From an uncultured Opitutia bacterium (GTDB taxonomy: Bacteria; Verrucomicrobiota; Verrucomicrobiia; Opitutales; Opitutaceae): DNA of 47,269 bases. The translations under genes were made by a program, and so were the position numbers. The stretch covers positions 1 through 47,269 of the forward strand of contig CAIMFY010000119.1 of the NCBI GenBank assembly GCA_903840415.1, given 5' to 3'. This document shows, in pieces, positions 18,579 through 27,937 of the stretch. Position 1 is the first letter of the stretch. Each line of letters begins with the position of its first letter. The notes beneath the pieces were generated by a model. The model did not search any database and was not told the origin of the DNA. It saw only the letters and a list, made by a program, of their open reading frames with translations.

Positions 18579-21478
18579 GGCGGAGTCGAGGCTGGGAATT
18601 CGAGAGCGACGTCAGCGTGCGGAGGAAGGTTGAGCCGAAGTAACCCAGCGGTATCGGCATGGAGGGATTGCGTGGCGCCGTTGACGGTGGCGCGCACTGC
18701 GACTGAAACTGGGAGGCCGGCGAAAACGGTGGCGACTTGGCGTAGGTCGTTTACCGTAAAAGCACTACCGGCGGGTCCCAACGCTGTAATAGCAATTTCT
18801 CCGGAGGAGCTTTCGAGATGCGGTGTGGCGAAAGCTTTCGAGCCGAGTGTAACTGTGACGACGGAAGATCCGTCGCTGTGCACGTAGGCTTGGTCACCCA
18901 CCGTGTTCCAGCCCGTCACCCCAGGAGATTTCTTCAAATCAAGATGCGCCGCCATCGCTGCAGGGAGTCGCAGAGTGCGCGAGTCGCCTTGGTTCACTAC
19001 AAGCCAGCGATCGCGACCGGCTGAAAAGACCGTGGTGGTTCGGGCATCGCGCGCGATTCGGGCGTAGTGCGAGACAGTGATCGCATGTAGAGGCTGAGCC
19101 ATTACCCAGTCGTAGATGGTTTCGAGCGCGTGGAGCGACGCGGTATAATCACCGCTATAAAAATGAAAATAGAGATTGACGGGTTTAAGACGCCGGGGGG
19201 ATTCCGTCAGCGCATAAGTCTCGAGGACGTGAGTGAAAGTGCCGAAAAGCGGGCCGCGCCAATTGTTGGTGTAGACATTTTCATTTTGGTTGGGTGCGTA
19301 AACCTGCAACTCATCACCCCAAGGCATCGTGCGCGGAGCGACGACGGTCAGCGTCTGGTTGCGCGAAGATATCAGGGTGTCGCCACCATTGAAATTTTCG
19401 AGGCCGAGGCTCCGCGTTAGAGCGATGGCCGCGGGAGGCGGTCGGCAGTTGCCACTCCAAAAAAACACGCGCACCGAACGCCCAGCCGGCACGAGATTTT
19501 CATTGATGTAGTGGACGGAACCCTCGATTTCGCGAACGAGATCCAGTTTGGGGTAGGGCGTCTTCAAATCGAGATTTTGCTCGTCGTAAAACGACTGCGT
19601 GCGATCGCCTTCGATCCAAAAGAAGGGATGAGAAAATGTGTGCGAAGCGGCTTCGACCTGCGGGAGGGCAAAAATTTCGCGCGCGATGGCTTCGAGCACG
19701 GGACCATCCTCAAGGCGCTGTGTGCGGATCAACGCCCGGAGTTCGGCCTCGATGATGGAAACCGTGACGGGGAGCGGATATTTTTTGAGAATCCGATCGC
19801 GGATAATCTCCGCGGAGCGTTTGCCGGGTTCGACGCGGCTGAAGTTCGAAAAACCGTCACCGTCGATGTGATTGAGGAATAGGCGAAGACCATCTCGGGT
19901 CGTGGTGTCAGGCACCGGCGCCGAGTTTTCTCCAAGCGCGAGCGTAAGAAATACGAAGGGATCAATCTGCCAGAAATCCCGAAAATCGGCGCGGCGAAAA
20001 ATCAAATAGGGATCGAACGCCACGCCGCCCCACGAACACGTGAACACCGCGTCGAAAATCACTGGGCTGCCCTCCTTGGGTCGCGCGCGAACGGTGAGTA
20101 GACGGCGCGCTTCGGTGGGTGCCTGAAGATCACGATGGCCGATCGGGAGCGGAGCGATGGGGACTTCGTAACCGAGAACAGCAGTGTCTTGCGTCAGGAT
20201 TTCGGGCGTGAACGGCGGAGCGGTGAACGCGCCGGTGCCACCAAGATCGAAAGCGGCGAGAAAACGTTTGCGCTGGTCGGGGTCACGAAACGGAAGGCCG
20301 CCGAACAGGAGTATCTTCCGGCCGGCGTTGCGCTGGGCAATTAGCCAGTCGACGACGGGCGCTTCGAGTACAGCGGCAATTTCCCAAAATCGCGGCAACA
20401 CAATCGCGCGATAATTGGCATCGAGCGCGGGAAGGTCGGCGGTGGAGAGAATTTTGAAGTAATCAACTTCATAGCCGAGCCATTCGAGGGGCAGTTGCAG
20501 GCGTTGGGCCGTGAAGGACTCGGCCGGCCACCGAACTTGATCCTCCTGCACGGTGGTGAGGTTCCCATAAAATGAGCAAATGCGGCGCGCGACAGGACGC
20601 AGGGGCGCGAGCATCGCGCCGTTGAGCGCTGCAGTGGAGACGAAGGCATGATAGCCGAGCGCACGAATCCGATCCGCCGCAGCGGTGGCGCGGGCGCTGT
20701 CAGCCGAGTTGGTGTAATCCAAGATGTAAACCCGGCGGTCGGCGGCTGCGATGTGACGCAGTTGCTTGAGGAGTGCTTCGGTTTCGGCTGGGGCAACAGC
20801 GCGAGGAGTGTTGGCGGCGAAATCATGAGTCTCAAAGAGTGACTCCGCGAGAACTCCGTCGATCGAGTCATGGAGTTCGTCGAAAACAGCGAAGCCGCGG
20901 TTGACGATGATTTGTTTCGTTGGAAAGGCCATGTGGAGACGGCGCACGAGTGCAACGAGACCGGCGCGCAGGGCAGCGGTGTGGGCAATGTTGTCGGGCG
21001 CGATGAGTTCGACGGCATCGAGTGTGTCGAGGAAGAAACCGTCGAAGCCGCGGGCGATCGCCGTCGGCGCAAGCTGCGCGATAAAGAAATCAGCCCAACG
21101 CGAGTCGGCGAGATCCGTGAAATCAGAATTCCATGTGGGGTTGCGACCGGCGAAGGGCAGATTTTGCTGGAGGATCGCGGGGCGGTAGGGAGCGTCGGCC
21201 GCGACTTCGCCGACGCTGAGATAGGCGAGCACTGCATTGCCGACGCGGTGTGCAGCTTCAAGATCGACAGTGGCGTCGGGATGAACAATCGAAAGCGCAT
21301 GCGCCAACAGTGGCGCAGTCGGCACGTGTGCGGAATAGTTGACGTAAAATGCCAGCGGTTCGGCTCTCGCGTTAGTCGCTGGAACCGCTGCGGCCGCCCG
21401 AATTGATGCGATGAGAAACACGCTCGCCGTGACGGCGAGAAAGCTCGCGATCGCCGGCTGTGCTGAGAACCGGCTCAT
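18575..21478 (-). CDS. pelA: Pel hydrolase/deacetylase PelA
   Basis: 967-aa periplasmic protein with an N-terminal signal sequence. An N-terminal glycoside hydrolase domain (GH114-like, about 42-290) has D151 in FFLDTLD and E212 in VLAESLF as likely catalytic acids. A middle domain (about 300-520) is followed by a polysaccharide deacetylase domain with HIDGDG (D539 and D541) and SHTFSH (H613 and H617), matching in spacing the D-x-D and H-x3-H metal site known in Pseudomonas PelA. It partly deacetylates the polymer to make it cationic and can cleave it. It overlaps the upstream epimerase gene and the downstream pelB scaffold by ATGA. Confidence 0.95.
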   Translation of the reverse strand: MSRFSAQPAIASFLAVTASVFLIASIRAAAAVPATNARAEPLAFYVNYSAHVPTAPLLAHALSIVHPDATVDLEAAHRVGNAVLAYLSVGEVAADAPYRPAILQQNLPFAGRNPTWNSDFTDLADSRWADFFIAQLAPTAIARGFDGFFLDTLDAVELIAPDNIAHTAALRAGLVALVRRLHMAFPTKQIIVNRGFAVFDELHDSIDGVLAESLFETHDFAANTPRAVAPAETEALLKQLRHIAAADRRVYILDYTNSADSARATAAADRIRALGYHAFVSTAALNGAMLAPLRPVARRICSFYGNLTTVQEDQVRWPAESFTAQRLQLPLEWLGYEVDYFKILSTADLPALDANYRAIVLPRFWEIAAVLEAPVVDWLIAQRNAGRKILLFGGLPFRDPDQRKRFLAAFDLGGTGAFTAPPFTPEILTQDTAVLGYEVPIAPLPIGHRDLQAPTEARRLLTVRARPKEGSPVIFDAVFTCSWGGVAFDPYLIFRRADFRDFWQIDPFVFLTLALGENSAPVPDTTTRDGLRLFLNHIDGDGFSNFSRVEPGKRSAEIIRDRILKKYPLPVTVSIIEAELRALIRTQRLEDGPVLEAIAREIFALPQVEAASHTFSHPFFWIEGDRTQSFYDEQNLDLKTPYPKLDLVREIEGSVHYINENLVPAGRSVRVFFWSGNCRPPPAAIALTRSLGLENFNGGDTLISSRNQTLTVVAPRTMPWGDELQVYAPNQNENVYTNNWRGPLFGTFTHVLETYALTESPRRLKPVNLYFHFYSGDYTASLHALETIYDWVMAQPLHAITVSHYARIARDARTTTVFSAGRDRWLVVNQGDSRTLRLPAAMAAHLDLKKSPGVTGWNTVGDQAYVHSDGSSVVTVTLGSKAFATPHLESSSGEIAITALGPAGSAFTVNDLRQVATVFAGLPVSVAVRATVNGATQSLHADTAGLLRLNLPPHADVALEFPASTPP

Positions 21479-22410
21479 GCAGAATTGATCAATTCATCCA
21501 ACCCGGACTCAACCGCTACTTCGGCGCGAAAGCCGAGCGCAGCAGCGGCAAGCTCCGGGGAACCGAGTGAGTGGACAATATCGCCGGCGCGCGGCGGACC
21601 ATGGCTGGGAGCTTCGATGGCAGGATAGTGGCGGGCAAAAACGCCGGCGACGTCGAGAAGCGACGTCGCACGACCAGAGCAGATGTTGGCTGCACCGCAG
21701 CCGATCTCGGGAGAGGTGGTGGCGAGAACATTGGCCCGCGCCACATCGTGAACGGAGATGAAGTCGCGCGTTTGCTGTCCGTCGCCATATATCGTGACGC
21801 CCGTGCCATCTCGGTAGCGACGCGCGAAGATTGAAATGACGCCAGAGTAGGGCGAGGCGGGATCTTGCCGCGGGCCAAAGACATTGAAGTAGCGCTGGCA
21901 GCGCACGGTGAGACCGAAGGCGGCACCGTAGCCGAGGAGCAGCTCTTCTGACGCGAGCTTGGCGGCACCGTAGGGACTGATTGGGTTCTTCTCCGCGGAT
22001 TCGCGAATCGGCAGGTCAGTCGCGTTCCCATAGATCGCGGCGGACGAAGCAAAAACGATCCGCCGCACACCATGGGCTCGAGCTGCCTCGGCCACGAGGT
22101 GAGTCGCATGAACGTTCAACGCGAAATTGAGGTCTGGGTTTGTCAGGCTTTCTTGCACACTGACAAGTGCCGCGAGATGAACGACGGCATCGGGTTTAGT
22201 CGCAGCGAACAAAGTCGCGAGCCGGTCGGAAGCGGTCACATCAAGTTCGTGAAAGGCAAAACGGGCCGACTGGAAAGCGCCGGCAAGATTGACCCGATGA
22301 CCGGTGCGAAAATTATCGACCCCAATGACCGAATGACCCGCTGCGAGCAGGCGATCGACGGTGTGGCTGCCAATAAAACCGGCGGCGCCGGTGACGAGAA
22401 CATGCCCCAT
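21475..22410 (-). CDS. UDP-sugar C4-epimerase heading the pel run
   Basis: 311-aa extended SDR with the NAD motif GAAGFIGSH at the N-terminus and active-site Y-x3-K in SPYGAAKLASE. It belongs to the GalE/UDP-GlcNAc 4-epimerase family. It is the first gene of the pel transcription unit and overlaps pelA by ATGA. By analogy to the epimerase PelX found in some pel operons, it probably interconverts UDP-GlcNAc and UDP-GalNAc to supply PelF. A separate galE-type gene elsewhere in the window covers the general UDP-glucose/galactose role. The GlcNAc specificity is inferred from context, not seen directly. Confidence 0.85.
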   Translation of the reverse strand: MGHVLVTGAAGFIGSHTVDRLLAAGHSVIGVDNFRTGHRVNLAGAFQSARFAFHELDVTASDRLATLFAATKPDAVVHLAALVSVQESLTNPDLNFALNVHATHLVAEAARAHGVRRIVFASSAAIYGNATDLPIRESAEKNPISPYGAAKLASEELLLGYGAAFGLTVRCQRYFNVFGPRQDPASPYSGVISIFARRYRDGTGVTIYGDGQQTRDFISVHDVARANVLATTSPEIGCGAANICSGRATSLLDVAGVFARHYPAIEAPSHGPPRAGDIVHSLGSPELAAAALGFRAEVAVESGLDELINSA

Positions 22411-22501
22411 GTGCGAAATCGTCGTTTAAAAAGTGCTGGCGTCAATCCCCCGACGCGCAAGGCTCATCACCGGTCAAACTCAACCCTTTTTTAATTTCGA
22501 C

Positions 22502-23788
22502 ATGACAACTCAAAAGCGCGTTTTGGCAGTAATTATGGGCGGTGGCCGTGGCACCCGTTTGCACCCGCTTACTCAGGAGCGTTGCAAGCCCGCCGTCCCG
22601 CTTGCTGGCAAATATCGGCTCGTGGACATCCCGATCTCAAACTGTCTCAACAGTGACATCAACCGGATGTTCCTGCTCTCGCAGTTTCAGACGGCGTCGC
22701 TGCACCGGCATATCACCAGCACTTACAATTTTGATCCGTTCGGCGGCGGCTTTGTGGACATCTTATCGGCCGAGCAAACGGAGAAAGGTTCCGACTGGTA
22801 TCAAGGCACCGCGGATGCGGTGCGGCGGAATCTCCTGCACTTCCGCGCGTTTCCTCACGACCTCGTCCTGATTCTCTCGGGCGACCAACTCTACCGGATG
22901 GATTTCCGGGAGATCATTGCGCAACACGTCGCAACCAAAGCCGACGTGACCATCGCAGCGATTCCGTTTCCTGTTTCAAAAGTCGCCGGTCTTGGCCTGA
23001 TGCAGGTGAAGGACGACCTCTCAATCGAGCGCTTCGTAGAAAAGCCCAAGGACCCGGCAGTGATCGCGGGGCTCACCCTCAGCGCGGAATTGGAGAAAAA
23101 ACTTTCGCCCTGCGACGAAAAGCGCTGTCTCGCCTCGATGGGCATTTACGTTTTCAACCGCACGGTGTTGGCTGAGTCGCTCGACAACACGATGACCGAC
23201 TTCGGCAAAGAGATCATTCCTGGACTGCTCGGGAAAAAGAAACTCTTCGCGCACATCTTCGAGGGATATTGGGAGGACATCGGCACGGTGCGGGCGTTTT
23301 TCGATGCCAACCTCGCCCTGGCGCAACCGTTGCCTCCGTTCAATTTCTTCGAACCCAACGCGCCAATCTACACGCAGGATCGCTATCTGCCGGCGTCGAA
23401 ACTCAACAAATGCGCCATCGATCACGTCGTCATCGGCGATGGTTCGATTCTCACTGATTCGACGCTGCATCATTGCGTGCTTGGTATCCGCACTTACGTC
23501 GGCGAGGGCTCCTCGCTCGAGGACACGGTGGTCATGGGAGCTGACTTTTACGAGGGTGACGCGCAACTTGAGGCCAACACCGTGCGGGGCCGGCCGCATC
23601 TCGGCATCGGTCGTGGTTGCACGATTAAGGGTGCGATCATCGATAAAAACGCGCGCATCGGTGACGGCTGCGTGTTGATCGCCGACGGCAAGTCCGACGG
23701 CACTTACGCCAATGGCGCCGTGATTATTCGCGATGGCGTACTCGTGGTGCCGAAAGGCGCCGTACTACCGCCGGGCACCGTAGTCTGA
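22502..23788 (+). CDS. glgC: Glucose-1-phosphate adenylyltransferase
   Basis: GlgC makes ADP-glucose for glycogen synthesis. The 428-aa protein begins MTTQKRVLAVIMGGGRGTRL, the nucleotidyltransferase pyrophosphorylase motif, and continues with KPAVPLAGKYRLVDIPISN, typical of ADP-glucose pyrophosphorylases. The C-terminal part is a left-handed beta-helix with hexapeptide repeats, ending near VLVVPKGAVLPPGTVV as in cyanobacterial and plant enzymes. I used the ATG at 22502, since the upstream in-frame start would add a non-conserved extension. It is divergent from the pel run across about 90 bases, which must hold both promoters. Together with malQ it points to glycogen metabolism. Confidence 0.95.
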   Translation: MTTQKRVLAVIMGGGRGTRLHPLTQERCKPAVPLAGKYRLVDIPISNCLNSDINRMFLLSQFQTASLHRHITSTYNFDPFGGGFVDILSAEQTEKGSDWYQGTADAVRRNLLHFRAFPHDLVLILSGDQLYRMDFREIIAQHVATKADVTIAAIPFPVSKVAGLGLMQVKDDLSIERFVEKPKDPAVIAGLTLSAELEKKLSPCDEKRCLASMGIYVFNRTVLAESLDNTMTDFGKEIIPGLLGKKKLFAHIFEGYWEDIGTVRAFFDANLALAQPLPPFNFFEPNAPIYTQDRYLPASKLNKCAIDHVVIGDGSILTDSTLHHCVLGIRTYVGEGSSLEDTVVMGADFYEGDAQLEANTVRGRPHLGIGRGCTIKGAIIDKNARIGDGCVLIADGKSDGTYANGAVIIRDGVLVVPKGAVLPPGTVV

Positions 23789-23800
23789 CGTCGGGCGAGG

Positions 23801-24625
23801 TCAGCGAACTGAACGGCTTCTCGCGCCGCGGACGATCAGAATCACACCGGCCGCGATGAGAAATACCGAATAGAAAGTCCCGCGACTTAGGCCAAGAATG
23901 AGCGAGGCGTCGGGTTCGCGGAAACACTCGCCGATCATTCGGGCAGCGGCGTAGGCGAGGAAAAACTCGCCGGCAAGACGGCCGGGTTGCGTGCGCACGA
24001 CGTCGCTCCGCCAGAAACGCCATTGCATGAGCGCCAGCAGGACGAGGCCCTCGAGGGCGGCTTCGTAGAGTTGCGACGGATGGCGCGGGAGGACGAGATG
24101 CAACGGTGTGCCCGGATCGGCGCTGTTGGGGAAAATGACCGCCCACCGGACGCGGGTGGGCGTGCCCCAGAGTTCGCCGTTGATAAAATTGGCGATGCGC
24201 CCGAAAAAAAGTCCAGCGGGAGCGACCGACACGATGAGATCGCTAAGGTGGAGGAAAGAAATTTTCTCCGACCGCGCGAACCACGCGAGCGCGACGGCTA
24301 CGCCGACGAATCCACCATGGCTCGCCATACCGCCTTCCCAGACGCGAAAAAAACTCAGCGGATCGCGGACGAGTTGGTCGGGATGGTAGAGCAGGAACGA
24401 ACCGAGGCGCCCGCCAATCATTACACCAAACACGACCGCCACCATGAGATCGCCCACTTTGTTGACGGCCAATTGGGAGCGGCCGGCACGCGCGTAGCGG
24501 ATGAGCAACGCCGCCGCCGTGAGAAATCCGAGCACATAGCTGAGTCCGTAATATCGAATGCCAAAGTTGCCCCAGTGTGGGCCAAGAAACGGGCTGAAAT
24601 GGTGAACCCAGAACGCGAGTGGCAT
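23801..24625 (-). CDS. lgt: Prolipoprotein diacylglyceryl transferase
   Basis: Lgt transfers diacylglycerol from phosphatidylglycerol to the lipobox Cys of prolipoproteins in the inner membrane. The 274-aa protein has about seven hydrophobic segments and the family motifs MASHGGFVG (the catalytic His-Gly-Gly segment), FFGRIANFINGELWG (the Lgt signature) and HPSQLYEA. It would process PelC in this same window. It lies 8 bases downstream of the CBS-domain gene on the same strand and converges with glgC across 12 bases. Confidence 0.95.
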   Translation of the reverse strand: MPLAFWVHHFSPFLGPHWGNFGIRYYGLSYVLGFLTAAALLIRYARAGRSQLAVNKVGDLMVAVVFGVMIGGRLGSFLLYHPDQLVRDPLSFFRVWEGGMASHGGFVGVAVALAWFARSEKISFLHLSDLIVSVAPAGLFFGRIANFINGELWGTPTRVRWAVIFPNSADPGTPLHLVLPRHPSQLYEAALEGLVLLALMQWRFWRSDVVRTQPGRLAGEFFLAYAAARMIGECFREPDASLILGLSRGTFYSVFLIAAGVILIVRGARSRSVR

Positions 24626-24633
24626 GGTGCGGA

Positions 24634-25710
24634 TCAGTTTTTCAGGGGCAGCGGGGCGGAGTGGCCTGACTCGCCGGCGCGGCGCGGTTTCGTGGATTTC
24701 TGGAGTTTGGAGCGCGCCAGTTCGCGCATGTCGACCGCGACATCGTCTTTCTCAAAAATTTCGCCGCCGAGCAGGTGCTCCATCAGATCCTCCATGGTGA
24801 CGACGCCGGCCGTCGCGCCGAATTCGTCCACCACAACGAGGACTTGCTGGTGCGCCTTCATGCAGACTTGCAGGGCGTTGGCCGCGGTGGCGGTCTCGGG
24901 AATAAATTGCGGCTCAGTCATTAGCGTGTCGACCAGCGAAAGATCCTGATCGTTGGCCTTGGCTTTCAGCAGATCACGGCGGCGGACGAGACCGACGATA
25001 TCGTCGAGATTGCGGCCATAAACGGGCATGCGGCCAAAGGGGAGATTAGGAAACTCCCGGAAAATTTCGCCGACAGTCGCATCCTTGCGCAACGCGGTGA
25101 CGACGGTGCGCGGCGTCATGAGTTCAGACACGCGCACGTCGTCGAGGGAAAGCGCGTTAGCGATGATGCTCGACTCGCTTTGGCTAAGGGTGCCATGACG
25201 AGCACCGCGCTCGGCGAGGAGGATGATTTCCTCGTCGGAGCGGTGCGCATGGGTGCCTTGGTGGACAAGCGTGCGGACGACGAGATTGCACAGCCAGGTG
25301 ATGGGCGTAAGCACCCGGCGAATCCACCACAACGGATAAACCACAATCGGCTGAAGGGCGCGGCGATAAACCACGCCGATGTTTTTCGGCAAAACTTCGG
25401 CACCGACGAGCAACACTGTGCCGAAACCCACGGTGAGTAGGACGAGCATGCGGTTGCCAAAGAGATGAGCACCGATGGCCCCGATCACGACGGAGCCCAG
25501 ACCGTTGGCGATGGTGTTGAGCGTGAGGATGGCTGAAATTGTTTCGTCGAGTTCCTGTTTGATAATTTCGAGACGCTGGCCGCGCCGGGGGCGATTTTTT
25601 TTCAACTCCTCGATTTCGGCCGTCGTCGTGCTCAACACGAGTGCCTCGAACAGCGAGCAGACGAAAGAAACCGTCAGCGTCACGGCAATGGCAAGGATGA
25701 GCCAGAACAT
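24634..25710 (-). CDS. CNNM/DUF21-type membrane protein with CBS pair
   Basis: 358-aa protein with an N-terminal DUF21 transmembrane domain (about residues 1-175) and a tandem CBS pair (LMTPRTVVTAL through the segment VVDEFGATAGVVTMEDLMEHLLGGEI). Family members (CorC/CNNM, often annotated as hemolysin-like) take part in magnesium or cobalt export. The CorC_HlyC C-terminal domain found in many relatives is absent: after the CBS pair only about 40 polar, basic residues follow. It is probably co-transcribed with lgt and divergent from gcvT. Confidence 0.85.
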   Translation of the reverse strand: MFWLILAIAVTLTVSFVCSLFEALVLSTTTAEIEELKKNRPRRGQRLEIIKQELDETISAILTLNTIANGLGSVVIGAIGAHLFGNRMLVLLTVGFGTVLLVGAEVLPKNIGVVYRRALQPIVVYPLWWIRRVLTPITWLCNLVVRTLVHQGTHAHRSDEEIILLAERGARHGTLSQSESSIIANALSLDDVRVSELMTPRTVVTALRKDATVGEIFREFPNLPFGRMPVYGRNLDDIVGLVRRRDLLKAKANDQDLSLVDTLMTEPQFIPETATAANALQVCMKAHQQVLVVVDEFGATAGVVTMEDLMEHLLGGEIFEKDDVAVDMRELARSKLQKSTKPRRAGESGHSAPLPLKN

Positions 25711-25814
25711 AGCGCCAGTCTATGCAGCTACCCGGCGTGGCGAATAAATTCGGCGAGGATCGAATCGCAAAAGAGCCTTGCCGCGCCGCGGTCGGTCGCG
25801 CGTAGTCTCGTGCC

Positions 25815-26918
25815 ATGAGCGAACTCAGACGCACGCCTTTGCGAGATTTCCATGCGGCCCACGGCGCCCGCCTCGTGGACTTCGCCGGCTGGGAAATGCC
25901 GGTGCAATACCGCAGCATCCTCGAGGAACACAAGGCCGTGCGCCGAACCGCGGGCCTGTTCGACGTAAGTCATATGGGCGAGGTCGATGTGCGCGGGCCG
26001 GAAGCAGTCAAGTTCCTGAATCACCTCGTCACCAACGACGTTGCCAAAATGTTTCCAGGGCGCGTGCTCTATTCGCCAATGTGTTATCCGCACGGCGGCG
26101 TGGTCGACGATCTCCTCGTATACATGTGGGCGCCGGAGAATTATTTCCTGTGCATCAACGCCGGCAACATCGCGAAGGATCTCGCTTGGATTCGGGAGCA
26201 AGCCAAGGGCTTCGACGTCTCCATCACGGACAAGTCGGACGATTTCGGACTGATTGCGGTGCAAGGACCACGGGCGGCGGCGATCGTGCAGTCGATCACG
26301 GGTGCGAAGCTGGGGGCCGTGAAGTATTACCATTTCGTCGAGGGCACTGTGGCAGGCCTGCATTGCTGCATCAGTCGCACTGGCTACACTGGTGAGGACG
26401 GATTTGAACTTTATGTGAACGCGAGCGAGGCCGTTGCGCTCACGGAGGCGATCGTCGCCGCCGGCGCTCCGCACGGACTCGAACTGGCTGGACTGGGCGC
26501 GCGCGACAGTTTGCGGCTCGAGGCGGGTTATCCGCTATACGGTCACGAAATTACCCAAGACATCTCGCCGCTGACGGCGGGCCTCGGGTGGACCGTGAAG
26601 CTCGACAAAGGCGCAGATTTCATCGGTCGCGCGGCGCTGCTCGCCGAAAAACAAAACGGCGCGCCGAACAAAGTCGTGTTTTTTAAAACGGGCGATCGCC
26701 GCATCGTGCGCGCCGAATCACCAGTGCTCGACGCAAGTGGCGCGACCGTCGGCCGCGTGCTGTCGGGCACACTTTCACCGATGCTCAACGAGGCCATCGG
26801 CTCGGCGCTCGTGAGCACTGCAGCGGCGGCGCAACCGCTCGCCGTGGACATTCGCGGCGCGAAGATCAATTTGCAACTCGTCAAACCGCCCTTCGTCGAA
26901 TTGAAAAAGACATCATGA
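25815..26918 (+). CDS. gcvT: Glycine cleavage system T protein (aminomethyltransferase)
   Basis: GcvT takes the aminomethyl group from lipoylated GcvH and passes the one-carbon unit to tetrahydrofolate, releasing ammonia. The 367-aa length is normal. The start [28 protein letters not shown] and [11 protein letters not shown] are the conserved N-terminal folate-site segments; [14 protein letters not shown] and [19 protein letters not shown] are further family hallmarks. It overlaps gcvH by ATGA. The next genes encode ribosomal proteins, so gcvP is not in this locus. Confidence 0.96.
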   Translation: MSELRRTPLRDFHAAHGARLVDFAGWEMPVQYRSILEEHKAVRRTAGLFDVSHMGEVDVRGPEAVKFLNHLVTNDVAKMFPGRVLYSPMCYPHGGVVDDLLVYMWAPENYFLCINAGNIAKDLAWIREQAKGFDVSITDKSDDFGLIAVQGPRAAAIVQSITGAKLGAVKYYHFVEGTVAGLHCCISRTGYTGEDGFELYVNASEAVALTEAIVAAGAPHGLELAGLGARDSLRLEAGYPLYGHEITQDISPLTAGLGWTVKLDKGADFIGRAALLAEKQNGAPNKVVFFKTGDRRIVRAESPVLDASGATVGRVLSGTLSPMLNEAIGSALVSTAAAAQPLAVDIRGAKINLQLVKPPFVELKKTS

Positions 26919-27298
26919 GCAACGTCCCCGCAAATCTTCGCTACGCAAAATCTCACGAGTGGCTCCGGCCCGAGGCCGACGGCACCGCGACAATCGGCAT
27001 CACCGATTATGCGCAAGCCGCGCTCGGCGATATCACCTACGTGCAATTGCCCAAGGTCGGCGCGGTATTGAAGGCCGGTGAGACATTTGGCGTCGTCGAG
27101 TCGGTGAAGGCCGCCAGCGATCTTTATGCGCCGGTGGCGGGCACGGTCCTTGCGGTTAATGCTGCACTCGACGCGGCACCCGAGACGTTGAACACAGCGC
27201 CCTACGATGGTGCCTGGATCATGAAGCTCAAGTTGGCGAACCCAGCTGACGTGGCGTCGCTGCTTGATGCCTCGGCGTATGGAAAGCTGACCGCGTAG
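26915..27298 (+). CDS. gcvH: Glycine cleavage system H protein
   Basis: 127-aa lipoyl carrier protein that shuttles the aminomethyl intermediate between the P, T and L proteins. The lipoylation site is K65 in [15 protein letters not shown], a near-perfect family match. The start [18 protein letters not shown] is also typical. It is translationally coupled to gcvT by the ATGA overlap. Confidence 0.97.
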   Translation: MSNVPANLRYAKSHEWLRPEADGTATIGITDYAQAALGDITYVQLPKVGAVLKAGETFGVVESVKAASDLYAPVAGTVLAVNAALDAAPETLNTAPYDGAWIMKLKLANPADVASLLDASAYGKLTA

Positions 27299-27388
27299 AT
27301 TTTCGTTCCTGCCGGACATCCTGCGCTCGAAAGCCCAGCGCAACATCTGGGTCGAAACAGCAACTGCGCGCCTCGCGGGACATTTCAG

Positions 27389-27417
27389 TTGACAGGGGTG
27401 GGGGCGCCCTCTGTTTT
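27389..27417 (+). promoter_or_regulatory. Possible promoter for the L36/L31 genes
   Basis: A consensus -35 TTGACA (27389-27394) is followed after 17 bases by TGTTTT (27412-27417), a weak -10. The predicted start would lie just ahead of the rpmJ ATG at 27428, implying a very short leader. The -35 is good and the -10 poor, so this is tentative. Confidence 0.35.
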
Positions 27418-27427
27418 CGGTCCTTTT

Positions 27428-27553
27428 ATGAAAGTCGTTTCCTCCATCAAATCAGCCAAGAAGCGTCACCCTGCCTGTCAGGTCGTGCGCCGGAAGGGCA
27501 AGATTTACGTCATTAACAAAGTCGAGCCGCGCTACAAAGCGCGCCAAGGCTGA
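27428..27553 (+). CDS. rpmJ: 50S ribosomal protein L36, zinc-free type
   Basis: 41-aa protein [20 protein letters not shown] continuing to the L36 C-terminus PRYKARQG. L36 is the smallest large-subunit protein. Zinc-binding L36 has three Cys and one His; only one Cys is present here, so this is the zinc-independent (C-minus, type B) form. It sits directly ahead of the type B L31 gene. The frame is too short for most gene-length cutoffs but the match is unmistakable. Confidence 0.93.
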   Translation: MKVVSSIKSAKKRHPACQVVRRKGKIYVINKVEPRYKARQG

Positions 27554-27569
27554 TTAACACTATTTCCCG

Positions 27570-27824
27570 ATGAAAGCCGAAGGTCATCCCACTCTCAACA
27601 ACGTCTGCTTCCTCGATATCGGAACCGGTCGTCGTTATCTCACGAAATCGACCATGAAATCTGCCCGCAAAGAGCAGATTGATGGACAGGAGTATTTCGT
27701 CGTCGCGCGCGATGTGACGATGGATTCGCATCCCGCCTACACGGGTGAGAAGCGCATCGTCGATACCGCTGGTCGCGTCGAGAAGTTCACGACGAAGTTC
27801 AAGCGTGTCGCCACGAAGAAGTAA
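27570..27824 (+). CDS. rpmE2: 50S ribosomal protein L31 type B
   Basis: 84-aa protein beginning MKAEGHPTLNNVCFLDIGTG, with the type B features (HP near the start, a long basic C-terminal tail EKFTTKFKRVATKK) and no CxxC zinc knuckle. Type B L31 replaces the zinc form when zinc is scarce in some bacteria and is the only form in others. It follows rpmJ by 16 bases and ends just before a strong terminator, so the two form a transcription unit. Confidence 0.93.
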   Translation: MKAEGHPTLNNVCFLDIGTGRRYLTKSTMKSARKEQIDGQEYFVVARDVTMDSHPAYTGEKRIVDTAGRVEKFTTKFKRVATKK

Positions 27825-27854
27825 CTAACGACACCACGTGTCCGATTTTCAAAG

Positions 27855-27877
27855 CCCTCCACTCGGAGGGTTTTTTT
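27855..27877 (+). terminator. Intrinsic terminator after rpmE2
   Basis: CCCTCC (27855-27860) and GGAGGG (27865-27870) form a 6-bp GC-rich stem with a 4-base loop, followed directly by seven T residues (27871-27877). It lies 30 bases after the L31 stop and before the DUF1015 gene. Confidence 0.85.
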
Positions 27878-27937
27878 GTGCCCGGGCGAGACCGCCGCTT
27901 GACGCCGGCCAGCGGGCCGCACTCCATCGCTCTTCTC

